Shown: positions 25,539 to 35,603, counted from the stretch's first letter. The stretch: DNA of 60,807 nt from Flavobacteriales bacterium (GCA_020435415.1 JAGQZQ010000009.1:1-60807); one strand, 5' to 3'. The notes: generated by a model from the letters alone, not told the origin. Translations and numbers: made by a program.

Positions 25539-26438
25539 TTACTGTTGATTATTGTCTTTTAATGCCTGAATAAGGGCTGCAAAGTAACCGCTTTTTTCCG
25601 GATATTTCAAAGTTAACTTCTCATATATAGCAATGGCTTTGGCCACATGACCCTGGTCCGCGTATATTTTTGCCAGGGTTTCTGTCATGAACTCATCGTG
25701 CTCTGCAGCACTTTTCTTTGCCATGTTCTCAGGCGAAAAGAATTCTGCCTTCGCCTGGATCCTCGGGTCTGCCTTAATGAACCGGTCTATCAGTTCTTCC
25801 GGTGAGGATGGCTTGTCCGTTGTCTCCGGTTCGGTTTTAATTTCTTGTACCGGTTCAATGCCTCGGGTTGGTTGACTTGTATGTTTCAACCAGTCTGAGA
25901 ACGTCCTGTTGCTGGGCGTCGCCGGTTTTTTGTTACCTATCTCATTCTCCTGCTTTGCAGCTGGCTTGAAGCGTTCCGGCGTCTTTACCGGTGCTTTTTC
26001 TTTCTTATCTTTTTTGATTTCAGGGACGACCGTTTCTACAGGAGCGATATCGCGAACCCGACTCCCCGGGTCAACCATCTTGTCCGGCTTGAGAGGTTTA
26101 TCAACAACAATCGATGATTCCTTCTTCGCCGGTTTTACCTCTTCCTTACCAACAATTTTTTTCTGAGCTGCGACAGGTGCCTCAAGCTCCGGCTCTTTTT
26201 CCTTTTCCTCCGCATGTATCCAGTGGTACAGAACACTCCGGTCTCCGGCATATGCAGCCGTCTTACGGAGATAATCTTCATACCTGAAATCAGAGGCATC
26301 CTTCAGTTTACGGGCCACCAACATACGTGCTGTTGGAAAATACGGGTACTCACTAACGAGTGACTGCAACCACTCTCCTGAAAGATTCTGCAGGGGAGCT
26401 TCCCTTTTTAATACGGATATGAGGGTGGCGGCATCCAT
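25539..26438 (-). CDS. TPR-containing protein of unknown function, lptE-secG operon
   Basis: The protein of 299 residues has three parts. Residues 1-75 include E-W-L-Q-S-L-V-S-E-Y-P-Y-F and A-R-K-L-K-D-A, a short helical domain. Residues 80-200 are low-complexity and rich in K, E and P. Residues 215-299 contain a tetratricopeptide-like pair ending A-K-A-I-A-I-Y-E-K-L-T-L-K-Y-P. No signal peptide or membrane segment is visible, so it is probably cytoplasmic. It sits 3 nt from lptE and 1 nt from secG, in an order common in this phylum, which hints at a role near envelope biogenesis. Confidence 0.78.
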   Translation of the reverse strand: MDAATLISVLKREAPLQNLSGEWLQSLVSEYPYFPTARMLVARKLKDASDFRYEDYLRKTAAYAGDRSVLYHWIHAEEKEKEPELEAPVAAQKKIVGKEEVKPAKKESSIVVDKPLKPDKMVDPGSRVRDIAPVETVVPEIKKDKKEKAPVKTPERFKPAAKQENEIGNKKPATPSNRTFSDWLKHTSQPTRGIEPVQEIKTEPETTDKPSSPEELIDRFIKADPRIQAKAEFFSPENMAKKSAAEHDEFMTETLAKIYADQGHVAKAIAIYEKLTLKYPEKSGYFAALIQALKDNNQQ

Positions 26439-26441
26439 CCA

Positions 26442-26963
26442 CTACCAATTGATCATGATCTTATCAAAGATGTCTTGTGACAGCTGATCATATACCAGCT
26501 TCATCAATTCTTCCTCCTTCGCATTAAAGTCTGTCGCTCCCTCGAAATCGGTATACCTGGAGAATTCCGACTCGAAGTCTTTGTTCTTTTCCTTTCGGTT
26601 GACATAAGTAACCCTGACCCGGATGGTCAACCGGTTCATGGCCGCCGTCTCATTTCCCTGGATTGCCACAGGACTTACCTCGTAGCCGGTTATCTGACCT
26701 TGCACATCCATATCACCGTTGTTGTTCACCAATGACAAACGAGACTGTCTGATAAAAATATCTTTGAGCGCTTCTGTGAATTGTTGGCTCAATACGGGTT
26801 GCACCAGGGACGCATTATTCTGAAAGTACCCTATGGAAATTGTTTTGACATCCGGCCCAATGGAAACACCGCTGAACGAATAGAACCCGCAACCACCGGC
26901 CAGACCTGCAACCATAATCAGCAGCCCCAGGACCTTAAACTTTGCTTTTATCTTAAACATCAT
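26442..26963 (-). CDS. lptE: LptE-like LPS assembly lipoprotein
   Basis: The protein of 173 residues has a lipoprotein signal with the lipobox A-G-G-C at about residues 22-25. This is followed by G-F-Y-S-F-S-G at the mature start and a segment on fibrous or beta structure with T-I-S-I-G-Y-F-Q-N-N-A. This is the form of the Bacteroidota LptE family, which supports LptD in inserting LPS into the outer membrane. LptD is not in the window. It lies between the sigma-54 activator gene (45 nt) and the TPR gene (3 nt). Confidence 0.85.
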   Translation of the reverse strand: MMFKIKAKFKVLGLLIMVAGLAGGCGFYSFSGVSIGPDVKTISIGYFQNNASLVQPVLSQQFTEALKDIFIRQSRLSLVNNNGDMDVQGQITGYEVSPVAIQGNETAAMNRLTIRVRVTYVNRKEKNKDFESEFSRYTDFEGATDFNAKEEELMKLVYDQLSQDIFDKIMINW

Positions 26964-27008
26964 GGCGGTGTTTTGGTAATGGAGCCATCCAAAGATCGTG
27001 CTAAAACA

Positions 27009-28232
27009 TTACATGCTGTATTCTTTGATCTTCCGGTACAGGGTACGCTCCGAAATACCCAGTTCTTCGGCGGCTTTTTTACGGCGACCGTTGTGTTTTT
27101 CCAATGCCTTTCTGATCAATTCTTCTTCCTTCTGAGCTATTGATAAAGATTCTTCCGTAACATCTTCATGTGCGTCAATGCGGTCATGATCCTCTTCATG
27201 TGTGTCCTTTCCATTGCGAATGGTCACCGGATATACCGCGGCATTGTCATCATACAACCGATTAATAACCTGGGCATTTTCCGTGTGAATGTCTTCTGAA
27301 GGCTGATTGCCTTTCATCAGAACTGCCACTAGTTTTTTCAGATCGGTTACATCTCGTTTCATATCAAACAGAACCTTATACAATATTTCCCTGTCCGTCA
27401 TTCCCTTTTGTTCTTCACTTGGTTCAAGTAAGACGGGTAAATTCGTACCCGAATCATCCGGCAGGTATGATCTTAGTCGCTCGGGACCAATTTCACGGCT
27501 TTCCTCAATGATTGAAACCTGTTCCGCAATATTCCTCAACTGGCGCACATTACCGGGCCACCGGTATGCATTGATCATTTCTACCGCTTCATCCGTTAGT
27601 CTGATAGGTGGCATCTGATATTTATCGGCAAAATCTGCTGTAAACTTTCTGAACAACAGATGTATATCCTCCTTTCTTTCCCTAAGCGAAGGCACTCTGA
27701 TAGGTACCGTATTCAGTCTATAATACAAGTCTTCCCGGAATTTACCATTGGCCACAGCCTGTGCAAGGTTTACATTAGTCGCAGCGACCACTCTCACATC
27801 GGTCTTGATCACCTTGGAGGACCCCACACGGATGAATTCTCCGGTTTCAAGGACCCGTAGCAATCGCACCTGAGTCGATAATGGTAACTCGCCAACTTCA
27901 TCCAGGAAGATCGTACCACCATTCACCACCTCAAAATAACCCTTCCGGGCATCATGTGCACCGGTAAAGGAACCTTTTTCATGCCCGAACAATTCCGAGT
28001 CGATGGTGCCCTCCGGAATGGCGCCACAGTTTACGGCGATAAAGGGTCCGTGCTTTCTTTTACTCAGATGATGAATAATTTGCGGGAAAGCCTCCTTACC
28101 GGTTCCGCTTTCACCGGTGATCAATACAGTCAAATCCGTTGGAGCCACCTGAATGGCTATCTCCAGGGAACGGTCCAGCAAGTTGGATGAACCGATAATC
28201 CCAAATCGTTGTTTGATTTCCTTGACGTTCAT
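27009..28232 (-). CDS. Sigma-54 interaction domain regulator without receiver domain
   Basis: The protein of 407 residues starts directly with the AAA+ domain: Walker A G40-E-S-G-T-G-K-E47, the sigma-54 contact loop G87-S-F-T-G-A92 (serine for the usual alanine), and Walker B G-G-T-I-F-L-D-E. The C-terminus is a Fis-type helix-turn-helix with A-A-E-E-L-G-I-S-E-R-T-L-Y-R-K-I. Between them lies a polar linker of about 100 residues. There is no receiver, GAF or PAS domain, so activity is probably controlled by level or by a partner protein. Its start overlaps the PAP2 stop by 4 nt. Confidence 0.92.
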   Translation of the reverse strand: MNVKEIKQRFGIIGSSNLLDRSLEIAIQVAPTDLTVLITGESGTGKEAFPQIIHHLSKRKHGPFIAVNCGAIPEGTIDSELFGHEKGSFTGAHDARKGYFEVVNGGTIFLDEVGELPLSTQVRLLRVLETGEFIRVGSSKVIKTDVRVVAATNVNLAQAVANGKFREDLYYRLNTVPIRVPSLRERKEDIHLLFRKFTADFADKYQMPPIRLTDEAVEMINAYRWPGNVRQLRNIAEQVSIIEESREIGPERLRSYLPDDSGTNLPVLLEPSEEQKGMTDREILYKVLFDMKRDVTDLKKLVAVLMKGNQPSEDIHTENAQVINRLYDDNAAVYPVTIRNGKDTHEEDHDRIDAHEDVTEESLSIAQKEEELIRKALEKHNGRRKKAAEELGISERTLYRKIKEYSM

Positions 28233-29131
28233 TTTGAGATCGTGATTGAATGCCGCCCGTTAAAAGCTGTTGTTAATGACATATTTAATCCAAGGGTATA
28301 TACAGGTGCATATCCATCAGGATATTGTATACCGGTTCGCAGATCAACGGCCTGTCTACCACTTAAATGAAGAGCCGGGACCAAAATTCCTGTAAGCGTC
28401 CCTGTAAATGCCCCGGTCAGAATGTCGGTGGGGTAATGGTCACCGGACCGATACCTCTGAACGGCAGTCACAGTAGCGGCGCCTGCGAGTGCCAAAGCAA
28501 TCCATCTGATATGTTTCTTTTCGGATGTGTGCATAAGTACGGTGGAAACAAACGCTGCAGTCATAAATGCCCCCGAGGTATGGCCTGAGATAAAGGAATC
28601 CTTGCCACCTTTTTCTGCCCGTAACAATTTATCTTCCGTGGAGTAGGATGGGTTGAACAAGAAGGGTCTGGGCCGGTTGACGAGTGTCTTGATCATACTT
28701 TTGATGCCAGCCTGAATCAACCAGGCCTCCATGTACATGGTATAGATTGTTCTTGCCTGCGTCCAGGTTCCGCCTTTGCCGTCTCTTTCATTTGCAAGCG
28801 TCCATGGCAATGCACCCACCACGACTGCCATACCGAATGGAATGATGGTGCTGATGCGATCCGCAGAAAGGGACCAGTTAAGGTGTGCTTTTTTATCCAG
28901 GCCAGGCCACCAAAGCTTTTCAGTTTGAAGCGACGCCAGCTCACTTCGGTGATAAAAACGGGTTTGATTGGATAGGAGCGGCATTCCGCAAAGCATCATT
29001 CCCGTTGCAGATAAGGCCATATCCTTTTTAGCATTCAACTGATACACCGGTTCACCGGCGCTGGCCACCAGGGTGGTGAACAACAAGCCCAGGATGGGTA
29101 TCCGTTTTTTCAGTTCATGCATGCTCAACAA
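28229..29131 (-). CDS. PAP2-superfamily phosphatase, membrane-bound
   Basis: The protein of 300 residues has a signal-like N-terminus and about five hydrophobic segments. The three PAP2 phosphatase motifs are present: [16 protein letters not shown], and R-S-G-D-H-Y-P-T-D. These form the acid-phosphatase site that acts on lipid phosphates such as phosphatidic acid or undecaprenyl pyrophosphate at the membrane. Which lipid is used cannot be told. The start at 29131 (or the next ATG at 29122) overlaps the miaB 3' end by up to 17 nt. Confidence 0.88.
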   Translation of the reverse strand: MLSMHELKKRIPILGLLFTTLVASAGEPVYQLNAKKDMALSATGMMLCGMPLLSNQTRFYHRSELASLQTEKLWWPGLDKKAHLNWSLSADRISTIIPFGMAVVVGALPWTLANERDGKGGTWTQARTIYTMYMEAWLIQAGIKSMIKTLVNRPRPFLFNPSYSTEDKLLRAEKGGKDSFISGHTSGAFMTAAFVSTVLMHTSEKKHIRWIALALAGAATVTAVQRYRSGDHYPTDILTGAFTGTLTGILVPALHLSGRQAVDLRTGIQYPDGYAPVYTLGLNMSLTTAFNGRHSITISK

Positions 29132-30551
29132 CTTCTCCCATAAGGGTTGCCGCTGTACACCGGTCTGCCCTTACATGAACATATTGTCCGCGAACCAGGT
29201 TGCCTTTGGGAAAGATCATCACCTTGTTCTGATCATTTCTGCCATAGAGGTGTTCCTGTGAACGTTTTGAAACCCCTTCGACGAGTACCCTGAACACCTT
29301 ACCAATATCCTTCTCATTGCTTTCCAGGGACATTCGTTGCTGCAGTTCTATCACTTGCTCTAACCGTTTGGTTTTCAGTGATTCCGTCACGTCATCGCTG
29401 TACTTTCTCTCCGCCAATGTGCCTGGTCTTTCGGAGTATTTGAACATGTACGCAAAATCAAAAGCCGCCCATTCCATCATGGAAAGGGTCTCCTGATGAT
29501 CTGCTTCCTCTTCTGAACAAAATCCGCATATCACGTCAGTGGAGATCGCTATGTCGGGGATAATCCGACGTATCATTTCCACCCGGTCCATATACCACTC
29601 ACGGGTATACCCCCTGTTCATTTTCTCAAGAATCCGGCTGTTTCCTGATTGAACGGGCAGATGAATGTAATTGCAAATATTTTCATGCGCAGCCATGGTA
29701 TGTAAAACATCCTCCGTGATGTCTTTCGGATGAGAGGTGGAGAAACGAATTCTCAGATCCGGATTTACCTTGGCTACCATTTCCAGCAAACCAGCAAAGT
29801 TGATTGCATCCTTGCCTGATTTAATGATGTCTTTTTTCGGACCACCCCCGGCCCATAGATATGAATCCACATTCTGCCCCAGAAGTGTTACCTCCCGGTA
29901 GCCTTTGGCGAAAAGATCTTTGGCTTCCTGCACGATCGTTTGAGGATCACGGCTACGCTCCCTGCCTCTGGTAAAGGGAACCACACAGAATGAGCACATG
30001 TTGTCGCAACCGCGCATGATGGAGATAAAAGCCGTCACACCATTGGAATCCAGACGAACAGGTGTGATATCATCGTATGTTTCTTCGGTAGAGAGGATAA
30101 CGTTTACAGCCTTTCTCCCGGATTCCACCTCTTGCAAGAGGGCGGGGAGCGTACGATACGCATCAGGACCTGCCACAAGATCGACCAGTTTTTCTTCCTC
30201 AAGTAGCTTCGCTTTCAACCTTTCAGCCATACATCCCAGCACACCTATGACGAGTTCTGGATTTTTTTTCTTGACAGCCCTGAATTCCTGCAGCCGATTT
30301 CTGACTCTTTGCTCTGCATTATCCCTGATAGCACAGGTATTGATCAAAACCACATCGGCCAAATGATAGTCAGGCGTTGTATTAAAACCCTTTTCTTCAA
30401 GGATGGATACCACAATCTCACTATCGGAGAAATTCATTTGACATCCGTATGACTCTACATAGATTTTTTTTCGGCCTTCGTGCAACGCATCAACCGGTCT
30501 GTCCAATACCTCTCCCTGGCGCTCTTCTGCTAGCAAATCATTCTGATCCAT
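29115..30551 (-). CDS. miaB: tRNA-2-methylthio-N6-dimethylallyladenosine synthase MiaB
   Basis: The protein of 478 residues has the MiaB three-domain plan. An N-terminal domain has cysteines in Y-G-C-Q-M-N and G-C-M-A-E-R-L-K. A radical SAM core has C-D-N-M-C-S-F-C, and a C-terminal TRAM domain contains R-V-L-V-E-G-V. It adds the methylthio group to i6A37 of tRNAs. The ATG at 30551 was chosen because a perfect promoter lies at 30579-30609, so the in-frame start at 30641 would be upstream of the transcript. It heads the leftward operon that runs to secG. Confidence 0.95.
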   Translation of the reverse strand: MDQNDLLAEERQGEVLDRPVDALHEGRKKIYVESYGCQMNFSDSEIVVSILEEKGFNTTPDYHLADVVLINTCAIRDNAEQRVRNRLQEFRAVKKKNPELVIGVLGCMAERLKAKLLEEEKLVDLVAGPDAYRTLPALLQEVESGRKAVNVILSTEETYDDITPVRLDSNGVTAFISIMRGCDNMCSFCVVPFTRGRERSRDPQTIVQEAKDLFAKGYREVTLLGQNVDSYLWAGGGPKKDIIKSGKDAINFAGLLEMVAKVNPDLRIRFSTSHPKDITEDVLHTMAAHENICNYIHLPVQSGNSRILEKMNRGYTREWYMDRVEMIRRIIPDIAISTDVICGFCSEEEADHQETLSMMEWAAFDFAYMFKYSERPGTLAERKYSDDVTESLKTKRLEQVIELQQRMSLESNEKDIGKVFRVLVEGVSKRSQEHLYGRNDQNKVMIFPKGNLVRGQYVHVRADRCTAATLMGEVVEHA

Positions 30552-30578
30552 TTGAAAAATCGGTGTTAAAAAGGGACT

Positions 30579-30609
30579 CAAAGTTAGCAAATTCCAAACG
30601 GGTGTCAAA
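30579..30609 (-). promoter_or_regulatory. Full Bacteroidota promoter of the miaB operon
   Basis: On the minus strand TTTG (30606-30609) is separated by exactly 19 nt from TAACTTTG (30579-30586). This is a perfect match to TTTG-N19-TAnnTTTG. Start near 30572 leaves a leader of about 20 nt before miaB. Confidence 0.8.
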
Positions 30610-30742
30610 ATGTCAGCGACATAGTTATTAAGGTGACTCATAATTCAACAATTTGCTTTTTCAGGATGGTTTTTTCTTTCTTTGTTGCCACGAAGGATGA
30701 ATTTTTGCGGAATTTTCACCCTGGGAAACCCTTCAGATTGAT

Positions 30743-33142
30743 ATGTCAAAAAATCTTGTTATTGTAGAGTCACCAGCCAAAGCCAAAACCATTGGTGGAT
30801 TTCTGGGAGACGATTATCTGGTGAAATCCAGTTTCGGTCACATCAGAGATTTGCCGGGCAAAGGCCTCCACGTGGATATTGAAAATGGCTACCAACCTAC
30901 TTATGAAATCTCTCCAGATAAAAAGGATGTGATAAAGGAATTGACCGAGTTGGCAAGCAAAGCGGAAATGGTATGGCTGGCAACGGATGAGGACCGTGAA
31001 GGAGAGGCCATCTCATGGCATCTGTTCGAGGCATTGGGACTCACCCAGGAAAAGGTCAAAAGGATTGTGTTTCATGAAATCACCAAGCCGGCGATCATGA
31101 AGGCCATTGCTTCACCAAGAGGGATAGACCTCAATCTGGTTGAAGCTCAGCAAGCCAGAAGGGTACTGGACAGACTGGTTGGTTTCGAGTTATCACCGAT
31201 CCTATGGAAAAAGATCAAACCTTCCCTGTCTGCAGGTCGGGTACAATCGGTTGCGGTACGGTTAATCGTTGAAAGAGAACGCGAAATCAAGGCGTTTACA
31301 TCCAAACCATTTTACCGTGTGCGCGCCATCTTTCATCTAGATAAAGACGGTGAGAAAGCCATACTCCAGGCAGAATTATCCAACCGTTTTGATACCGCTG
31401 AAGAAGCTGAATCTTTTCTCAAAAATTGCCGTGAAGCCAGTTATCAGATCGGGGCATTGGAGACCAAACCTTCCACCAAGTCACCGGCTGCACCATTCAC
31501 GACATCCACGCTTCAGCAAGAGGCCAGCAGAAAGCTTGGATTTTCAGTAGCCCAGACCATGACCGTGGCCCAAAGGCTATATGAATCCGGAAAGATCACC
31601 TATATGCGTACCGACTCCGTAAACCTCTCCGAAACGGCCATCAGCGCAGCTGCAGTCGAGATAGGAAGGTCCTATGGAACCGAATATGTCGAAAGCCGCC
31701 AATACACAACCAAGTCCAAAGGTGCTCAGGAAGCTCACGAAGCTATACGTCCCACATACATGAACCATCGTGAGGTTGACGGTGAAAGGAACGAACAACG
31801 ACTTTACGATCTGATCTGGAAACGAACCATTGCCAGTCAAATGGCCAATGCGAAATTGGAAAAGACCACTGTGACCATTGACATATCCAATGCAACACAA
31901 AAATTGATCGCCCGTGGTGAGGTGGTGAAGTTTGATGGATTTCTTAAAGTTTATAATGAATCCAGCGATCAGGAAGAGGAGGAAGATCAGGAAGGAATGC
32001 TCCCGCCATTGTCTGTGGGGCAAACGCTTAACCTTTCCCAGATGGATGCCACACAACGTTTCCCACATGCATCAGCGAGGTATACGGAAGCAAGCCTGGT
32101 AAAGAAAATGGAAGAACTTGGAATTGGAAGACCTTCTACTTATGCACCTACCATTTCTACCATTCAGAAACGTGACTATGTTGTAAAGGAAAGCAGGGAA
32201 GGGCATCCAAGGGAATACCTGGTATTTACACTGAAACAAGGCGAGGTAGCAAAAGAGACCCGTATCGAAACCGCCGGCAGTGAAAAGTCCAAATTGTTTC
32301 CGACCGATATCGGAATGGTGGTCAACGACTTTTTGATCGAACATTTCGGAGATATCCTGGATTACCATTTTACAGCGCGGATAGAGAAACAATTTGATGA
32401 AATTGCGGAAGGCCAACTGGAGTGGAACAAAATGATCGATGCTTTTTACGGTCCATTCCACGAGGATGTCACCGAAACCATTGAGACTTCCGAGAAAGCC
32501 ACCGGAGAAAGGGTTTTGGGAGATGATCCGGAATCAGGAAAACCGGTGATTGTGCGCATCGGCCGATATGGCCCCATGGTTCAGATTGGTACGGTAGACG
32601 ATGAAGAAAAGCCGCGGTTTGCAAGCCTGCGAAAGAATCAACGCATTGAAGACATCACGTTTGAGGAGGCTCTGGAATTGTTTAAACTACCACGGCCAGT
32701 TGGACAATTTGAAGACAAAGATGTGATCGCCAACATTGGTCGGTTCGGTCCTTATGTGATGCACGATGGCAAATTTGTAAGCCTCAAGGAAGATGACCCT
32801 ATGGAAATACAAATTGATAGGGCCATTGAACTGATTCTCGAAAAGCGAAAAGCAGACAGCGAGCGCATTATCAAGACCTTTGAACAAGACGCGGAGTTAC
32901 AAATCCTCAAAGGACGATGGGGTCCTTACCTCTCTCACGGAAAGAACAACTTCAGACTCCCCAAAGACACACAACCGGAAGACCTGACCTACGAACAGTG
33001 TGTTAAGATTATGGAGGAAGCCCCACCTAAGAAAGGCGGGAAAAAAGAAACGAAAAAGGCCGTAACCGGTACCTCCAAACCTACAAGTAAAACCAAAGCC
33101 AAAAGCAAGGGAAAGGCTAAGGGAAAAGGAAAATCATCATAA
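30743..33142 (+). CDS. topA: DNA topoisomerase I
   Basis: The protein of 799 residues starts with the TOPRIM motif V-I-V-E-S-P-A-K-A-K-T-I and has D-E-D-R-E-G-E-A-I. The catalytic tyrosine is Y287 in I-T-Y-M-R-T-D-S. It relaxes negative supercoils by single-strand cleavage. The C-terminal part has three Topo_C repeat motifs (G-R-Y-G-P-M, G-R-F-G-P-Y, G-R-W-G-P-Y) instead of the Cys4 zinc fingers of the E. coli enzyme. It ends in about 45 residues that are almost half lysine, a likely DNA-binding tail. It is followed 17 nt later by the arginase-fold gene. Confidence 0.96.
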   Translation: MSKNLVIVESPAKAKTIGGFLGDDYLVKSSFGHIRDLPGKGLHVDIENGYQPTYEISPDKKDVIKELTELASKAEMVWLATDEDREGEAISWHLFEALGLTQEKVKRIVFHEITKPAIMKAIASPRGIDLNLVEAQQARRVLDRLVGFELSPILWKKIKPSLSAGRVQSVAVRLIVEREREIKAFTSKPFYRVRAIFHLDKDGEKAILQAELSNRFDTAEEAESFLKNCREASYQIGALETKPSTKSPAAPFTTSTLQQEASRKLGFSVAQTMTVAQRLYESGKITYMRTDSVNLSETAISAAAVEIGRSYGTEYVESRQYTTKSKGAQEAHEAIRPTYMNHREVDGERNEQRLYDLIWKRTIASQMANAKLEKTTVTIDISNATQKLIARGEVVKFDGFLKVYNESSDQEEEEDQEGMLPPLSVGQTLNLSQMDATQRFPHASARYTEASLVKKMEELGIGRPSTYAPTISTIQKRDYVVKESREGHPREYLVFTLKQGEVAKETRIETAGSEKSKLFPTDIGMVVNDFLIEHFGDILDYHFTARIEKQFDEIAEGQLEWNKMIDAFYGPFHEDVTETIETSEKATGERVLGDDPESGKPVIVRIGRYGPMVQIGTVDDEEKPRFASLRKNQRIEDITFEEALELFKLPRPVGQFEDKDVIANIGRFGPYVMHDGKFVSLKEDDPMEIQIDRAIELILEKRKADSERIIKTFEQDAELQILKGRWGPYLSHGKNNFRLPKDTQPEDLTYEQCVKIMEEAPPKKGGKKETKKAVTGTSKPTSKTKAKSKGKAKGKGKSS

Positions 33143-33159
33143 CATCCAGGTGAAATCAT

Positions 33160-34338
33160 ATGAAGGACATTTCAGGGTTTTTTAAGGCGGTCAATCTTGA
33201 TTTCGTTGTGGGTGACATTGACTTTCATCCGCGCCAGGTGGGCAGTGAAATCGCCGTCCATCGCCAGGGAAACTTTCCGGAACTGGACAAGGTGAATATT
33301 GCTCTCATCGGTGTGAAAGAAGAACGGAGGGCAAAAAACAACAGGGGATGCTCCGAAGGACCTGACCCGGTGCGTAAAGCATTTTACAGGACTTTTCGCG
33401 ATTTTGGAAATGCGCGTATTGCCGATTTAGGCGACATAGCCGCCGGGCATAGTCTCGATGACACTTATTTTGCATTAAGCGAATCAGTAGCCGAGTTGGT
33501 GAAAGGGAAAATAATACCCGTAATCATTGGCGGAAGTCATGACCTTGCCTTTGCCCAATACCAGGCATACGAAAAACTGGAACAAACCATTAACATTGTT
33601 TCAATTGATAATACGCTGGATCTAGGGCTTTCGAAGGACGAAGAACTGAACGCCACCTCGTACCTGGGCAAGATTATCATGAGAAAACCAAACTACTTGT
33701 TCAATCACTGTACGCTTGGTTATCAGAGCTATCTTACGGATCCGGAAGCAGTACAGTTAATGGCAAGTTTACATTTTGATTGCCAGCGTCTGGGCGCTAT
33801 CCAATCTTCCCTTATCGAGACAGAACCTTCCATCAGAAATGCAGACATGCTGAGCTTTGATATGTCTGCCATCCGCTCATCAGATGCTCCTGGTCATGAA
33901 CAAGCGGTTCCCAATGGACTTTTTGGGCAGGAAGCCTGCCAACTGATGCGCTATGCAGGTTTAAGTGAGAAAATATCATCCCTGGGATTATACGAATTCA
34001 ACCCACTTTTTGACCCCAGAAGCCAAACAGCCCATTTGATATCCCAGATGATCTGGTATTTTGTTGAGGGTTACAGCGGAAGAAAACACGACTTTCCCTT
34101 TACTGACGCGTCGCAATACATTGTATACCACGTAAACATTAGCGAACACAGTCAGGAATTGGTTTTCTATAAAAGCAAGAAAAGCGACCGATGGTGGATG
34201 AATGTACCCTTCCTATCAGATGCAGGAAGTCGCTACGAACGGCATCATATGGTCCCCTGCTCGTATAAGGATTATGAGCTGGCATGCCAGGATGATCTGC
34301 CTGATCGGTGGTGGCAAGCCTATCAAAAACTTAATTAG
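33160..34338 (+). CDS. Arginase/formimidoylglutamase-fold protein with degenerate metal site
   Basis: The protein of 392 residues has the ureohydrolase fold, with G-G-S-H127-D and the C-terminal R-Y-A-G-L-S-E-K region. The usual D-x-H-x-D metal motif reads D150-N-T-L-D154, so its histidine is a threonine. The usual D-x-D motif reads D234-M-S236, so its second aspartate is a serine. Two ligands of the dinuclear manganese site are therefore missing. It is annotated in relatives as formimidoylglutamase, but hydrolase activity is doubtful. It lies between topA (17 nt) and the type IX secretion operon. Bacteroidota relatives appear to share the altered motifs, which argues for a conserved non-enzymatic role. 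Confidence 0.82.
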   Translation: MKDISGFFKAVNLDFVVGDIDFHPRQVGSEIAVHRQGNFPELDKVNIALIGVKEERRAKNNRGCSEGPDPVRKAFYRTFRDFGNARIADLGDIAAGHSLDDTYFALSESVAELVKGKIIPVIIGGSHDLAFAQYQAYEKLEQTINIVSIDNTLDLGLSKDEELNATSYLGKIIMRKPNYLFNHCTLGYQSYLTDPEAVQLMASLHFDCQRLGAIQSSLIETEPSIRNADMLSFDMSAIRSSDAPGHEQAVPNGLFGQEACQLMRYAGLSEKISSLGLYEFNPLFDPRSQTAHLISQMIWYFVEGYSGRKHDFPFTDASQYIVYHVNISEHSQELVFYKSKKSDRWWMNVPFLSDAGSRYERHHMVPCSYKDYELACQDDLPDRWWQAYQKLN

Positions 34339-34437
34339 GCTTTACCTGATAACCTTTTTCCCAAGAGCTGCGTAGAAATCTGTTACGAGATTATTAAAAG
34401 CTACCCATGTAAATTCAGCATGTTGGGGCGTTAAAAA

Positions 34438-34461
34438 TTTGCGAATGCATTTTTTTATTTG
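34438..34461 (+). promoter_or_regulatory. Weak candidate promoter before porP
   Basis: TTTG at 34438-34441 is followed 14 nt later by TATTTG at 34456-34461, which lacks the two spacer bases of TAnnTTTG. It is the best site seen in the 192-nt gap before the porP/sprF-like gene. Confidence 0.25.
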
Positions 34462-34530
34462 TTTCTTTAGCGGCCAAAGTGTCTGTTAGTTAAGGGTAGA
34501 TGTGTAAATAAATTTCTTGTAGTAATCATT

Positions 34531-35469
34531 ATGAAAAAGACAATTCTTGCAATAGGAATGGCCTTTTCGGGCTTGTTCGCATACGCTCAACAGGATGCGC
34601 AATTCAGCCAGAATATGTTCAATAGACTGGCGATCAATGCGGGCTATGCAGGAAGTCGTGGAGCGATCTGTGGTACTTTGTTGTATCGCACGCAATGGGT
34701 TGGTTTTGATGGTGCGCCAGAGACGACTTTATTGAGTGTGGATATGCCGGTGAAGGTTTTATATGGTGGTGCAGGGATTACAGTATTTCAGGATCAGCTG
34801 GGTGCGGAAAAGAATTTTAGCGCAACACTGGATTATGCTTATCGCAGAACGCTGGGCGCAGGTAATGTTGGCATAGGCATTGAACTGGGCTTATTTAATA
34901 AAAATCTCCGCGGTCTGGCAAGTAACGGGGTCAAAGATGGCTTGGTACCAATAGACCCTAATGACCCTTCAATACCCGCGAATAGTGAGAGTGATATGAC
35001 GGTGGATTTTGGATTTGGAATTTATTACAATACAAACGACCTATACTTCGGTGTCTCTACTTCTCACATACCTGAAACCGATGTCAAATTGCAAAAGATT
35101 GATATTTCATTGGCACGTCACTATTATGTGATGGCAGGTTATAATTATCAATTGCCAAACCCATCATTGGTATTGAAACCTTCGGTTTTCATAAAATCAG
35201 ATGCAGCCACAACAGCACTTGATGTTAATGCGTTATTGGAATGGAATAGTACGGTATGGGCCGGAGGTTCTTTCCGCCCTGGTGATGCAGCCGTAGCGCT
35301 TGTGGGTGTACAAATCATCAAAGATCTTAAGTTCGGATACGCCTATGATTTTACCTTGTCTGACATCAAAGGATATAGCAGCGGAACCCACGAATTGATG
35401 CTGAATTATTGCAAGAAGCTTCAAAGTGAGCAGCCGCCGATGAGATATAGGAATGTACGATTCCTGTGA
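34531..35469 (+). CDS. PorP/SprF family type IX secretion outer membrane protein
   Basis: The protein of 312 residues has a signal peptide ending A-Y-A-Q (about residues 1-19). The family start Q-D-A-Q-F-S-Q-N-M-F-N-R-L-A-I-N-A-G-Y-A-G follows, then an alternating beta-barrel pattern. PorP/SprF proteins sit in the outer membrane and link type IX cargo or the GldKN ring to the surface; in Porphyromonas gingivalis PorP heads the porPKLMN operon. This gene holds the same position before gldK. Its stop overlaps the frame of the following leader, and the gldK start is 147 nt downstream. Confidence 0.93.
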   Translation: MKKTILAIGMAFSGLFAYAQQDAQFSQNMFNRLAINAGYAGSRGAICGTLLYRTQWVGFDGAPETTLLSVDMPVKVLYGGAGITVFQDQLGAEKNFSATLDYAYRRTLGAGNVGIGIELGLFNKNLRGLASNGVKDGLVPIDPNDPSIPANSESDMTVDFGFGIYYNTNDLYFGVSTSHIPETDVKLQKIDISLARHYYVMAGYNYQLPNPSLVLKPSVFIKSDAATTALDVNALLEWNSTVWAGGSFRPGDAAVALVGVQIIKDLKFGYAYDFTLSDIKGYSSGTHELMLNYCKKLQSEQPPMRYRNVRFL

Positions 35470-35603
35470 TGATAATTAACGCTAATTGTAACCTGAAAGA
35501 AATACGAACCGTTAAAGGGCATTCCAAGCCCGAAGTTGCTTCAAAAAAAATTGGTTCAAAAAAGACTCGGGAGAAGAGGTCACTTAAACAAAAGGTGATA
35601 AAA

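Noticed and set aside
30552-30641. 30-residue extension of MiaB
   Set aside because: The perfect promoter at 30579-30609 lies inside it, so it would not be transcribed.
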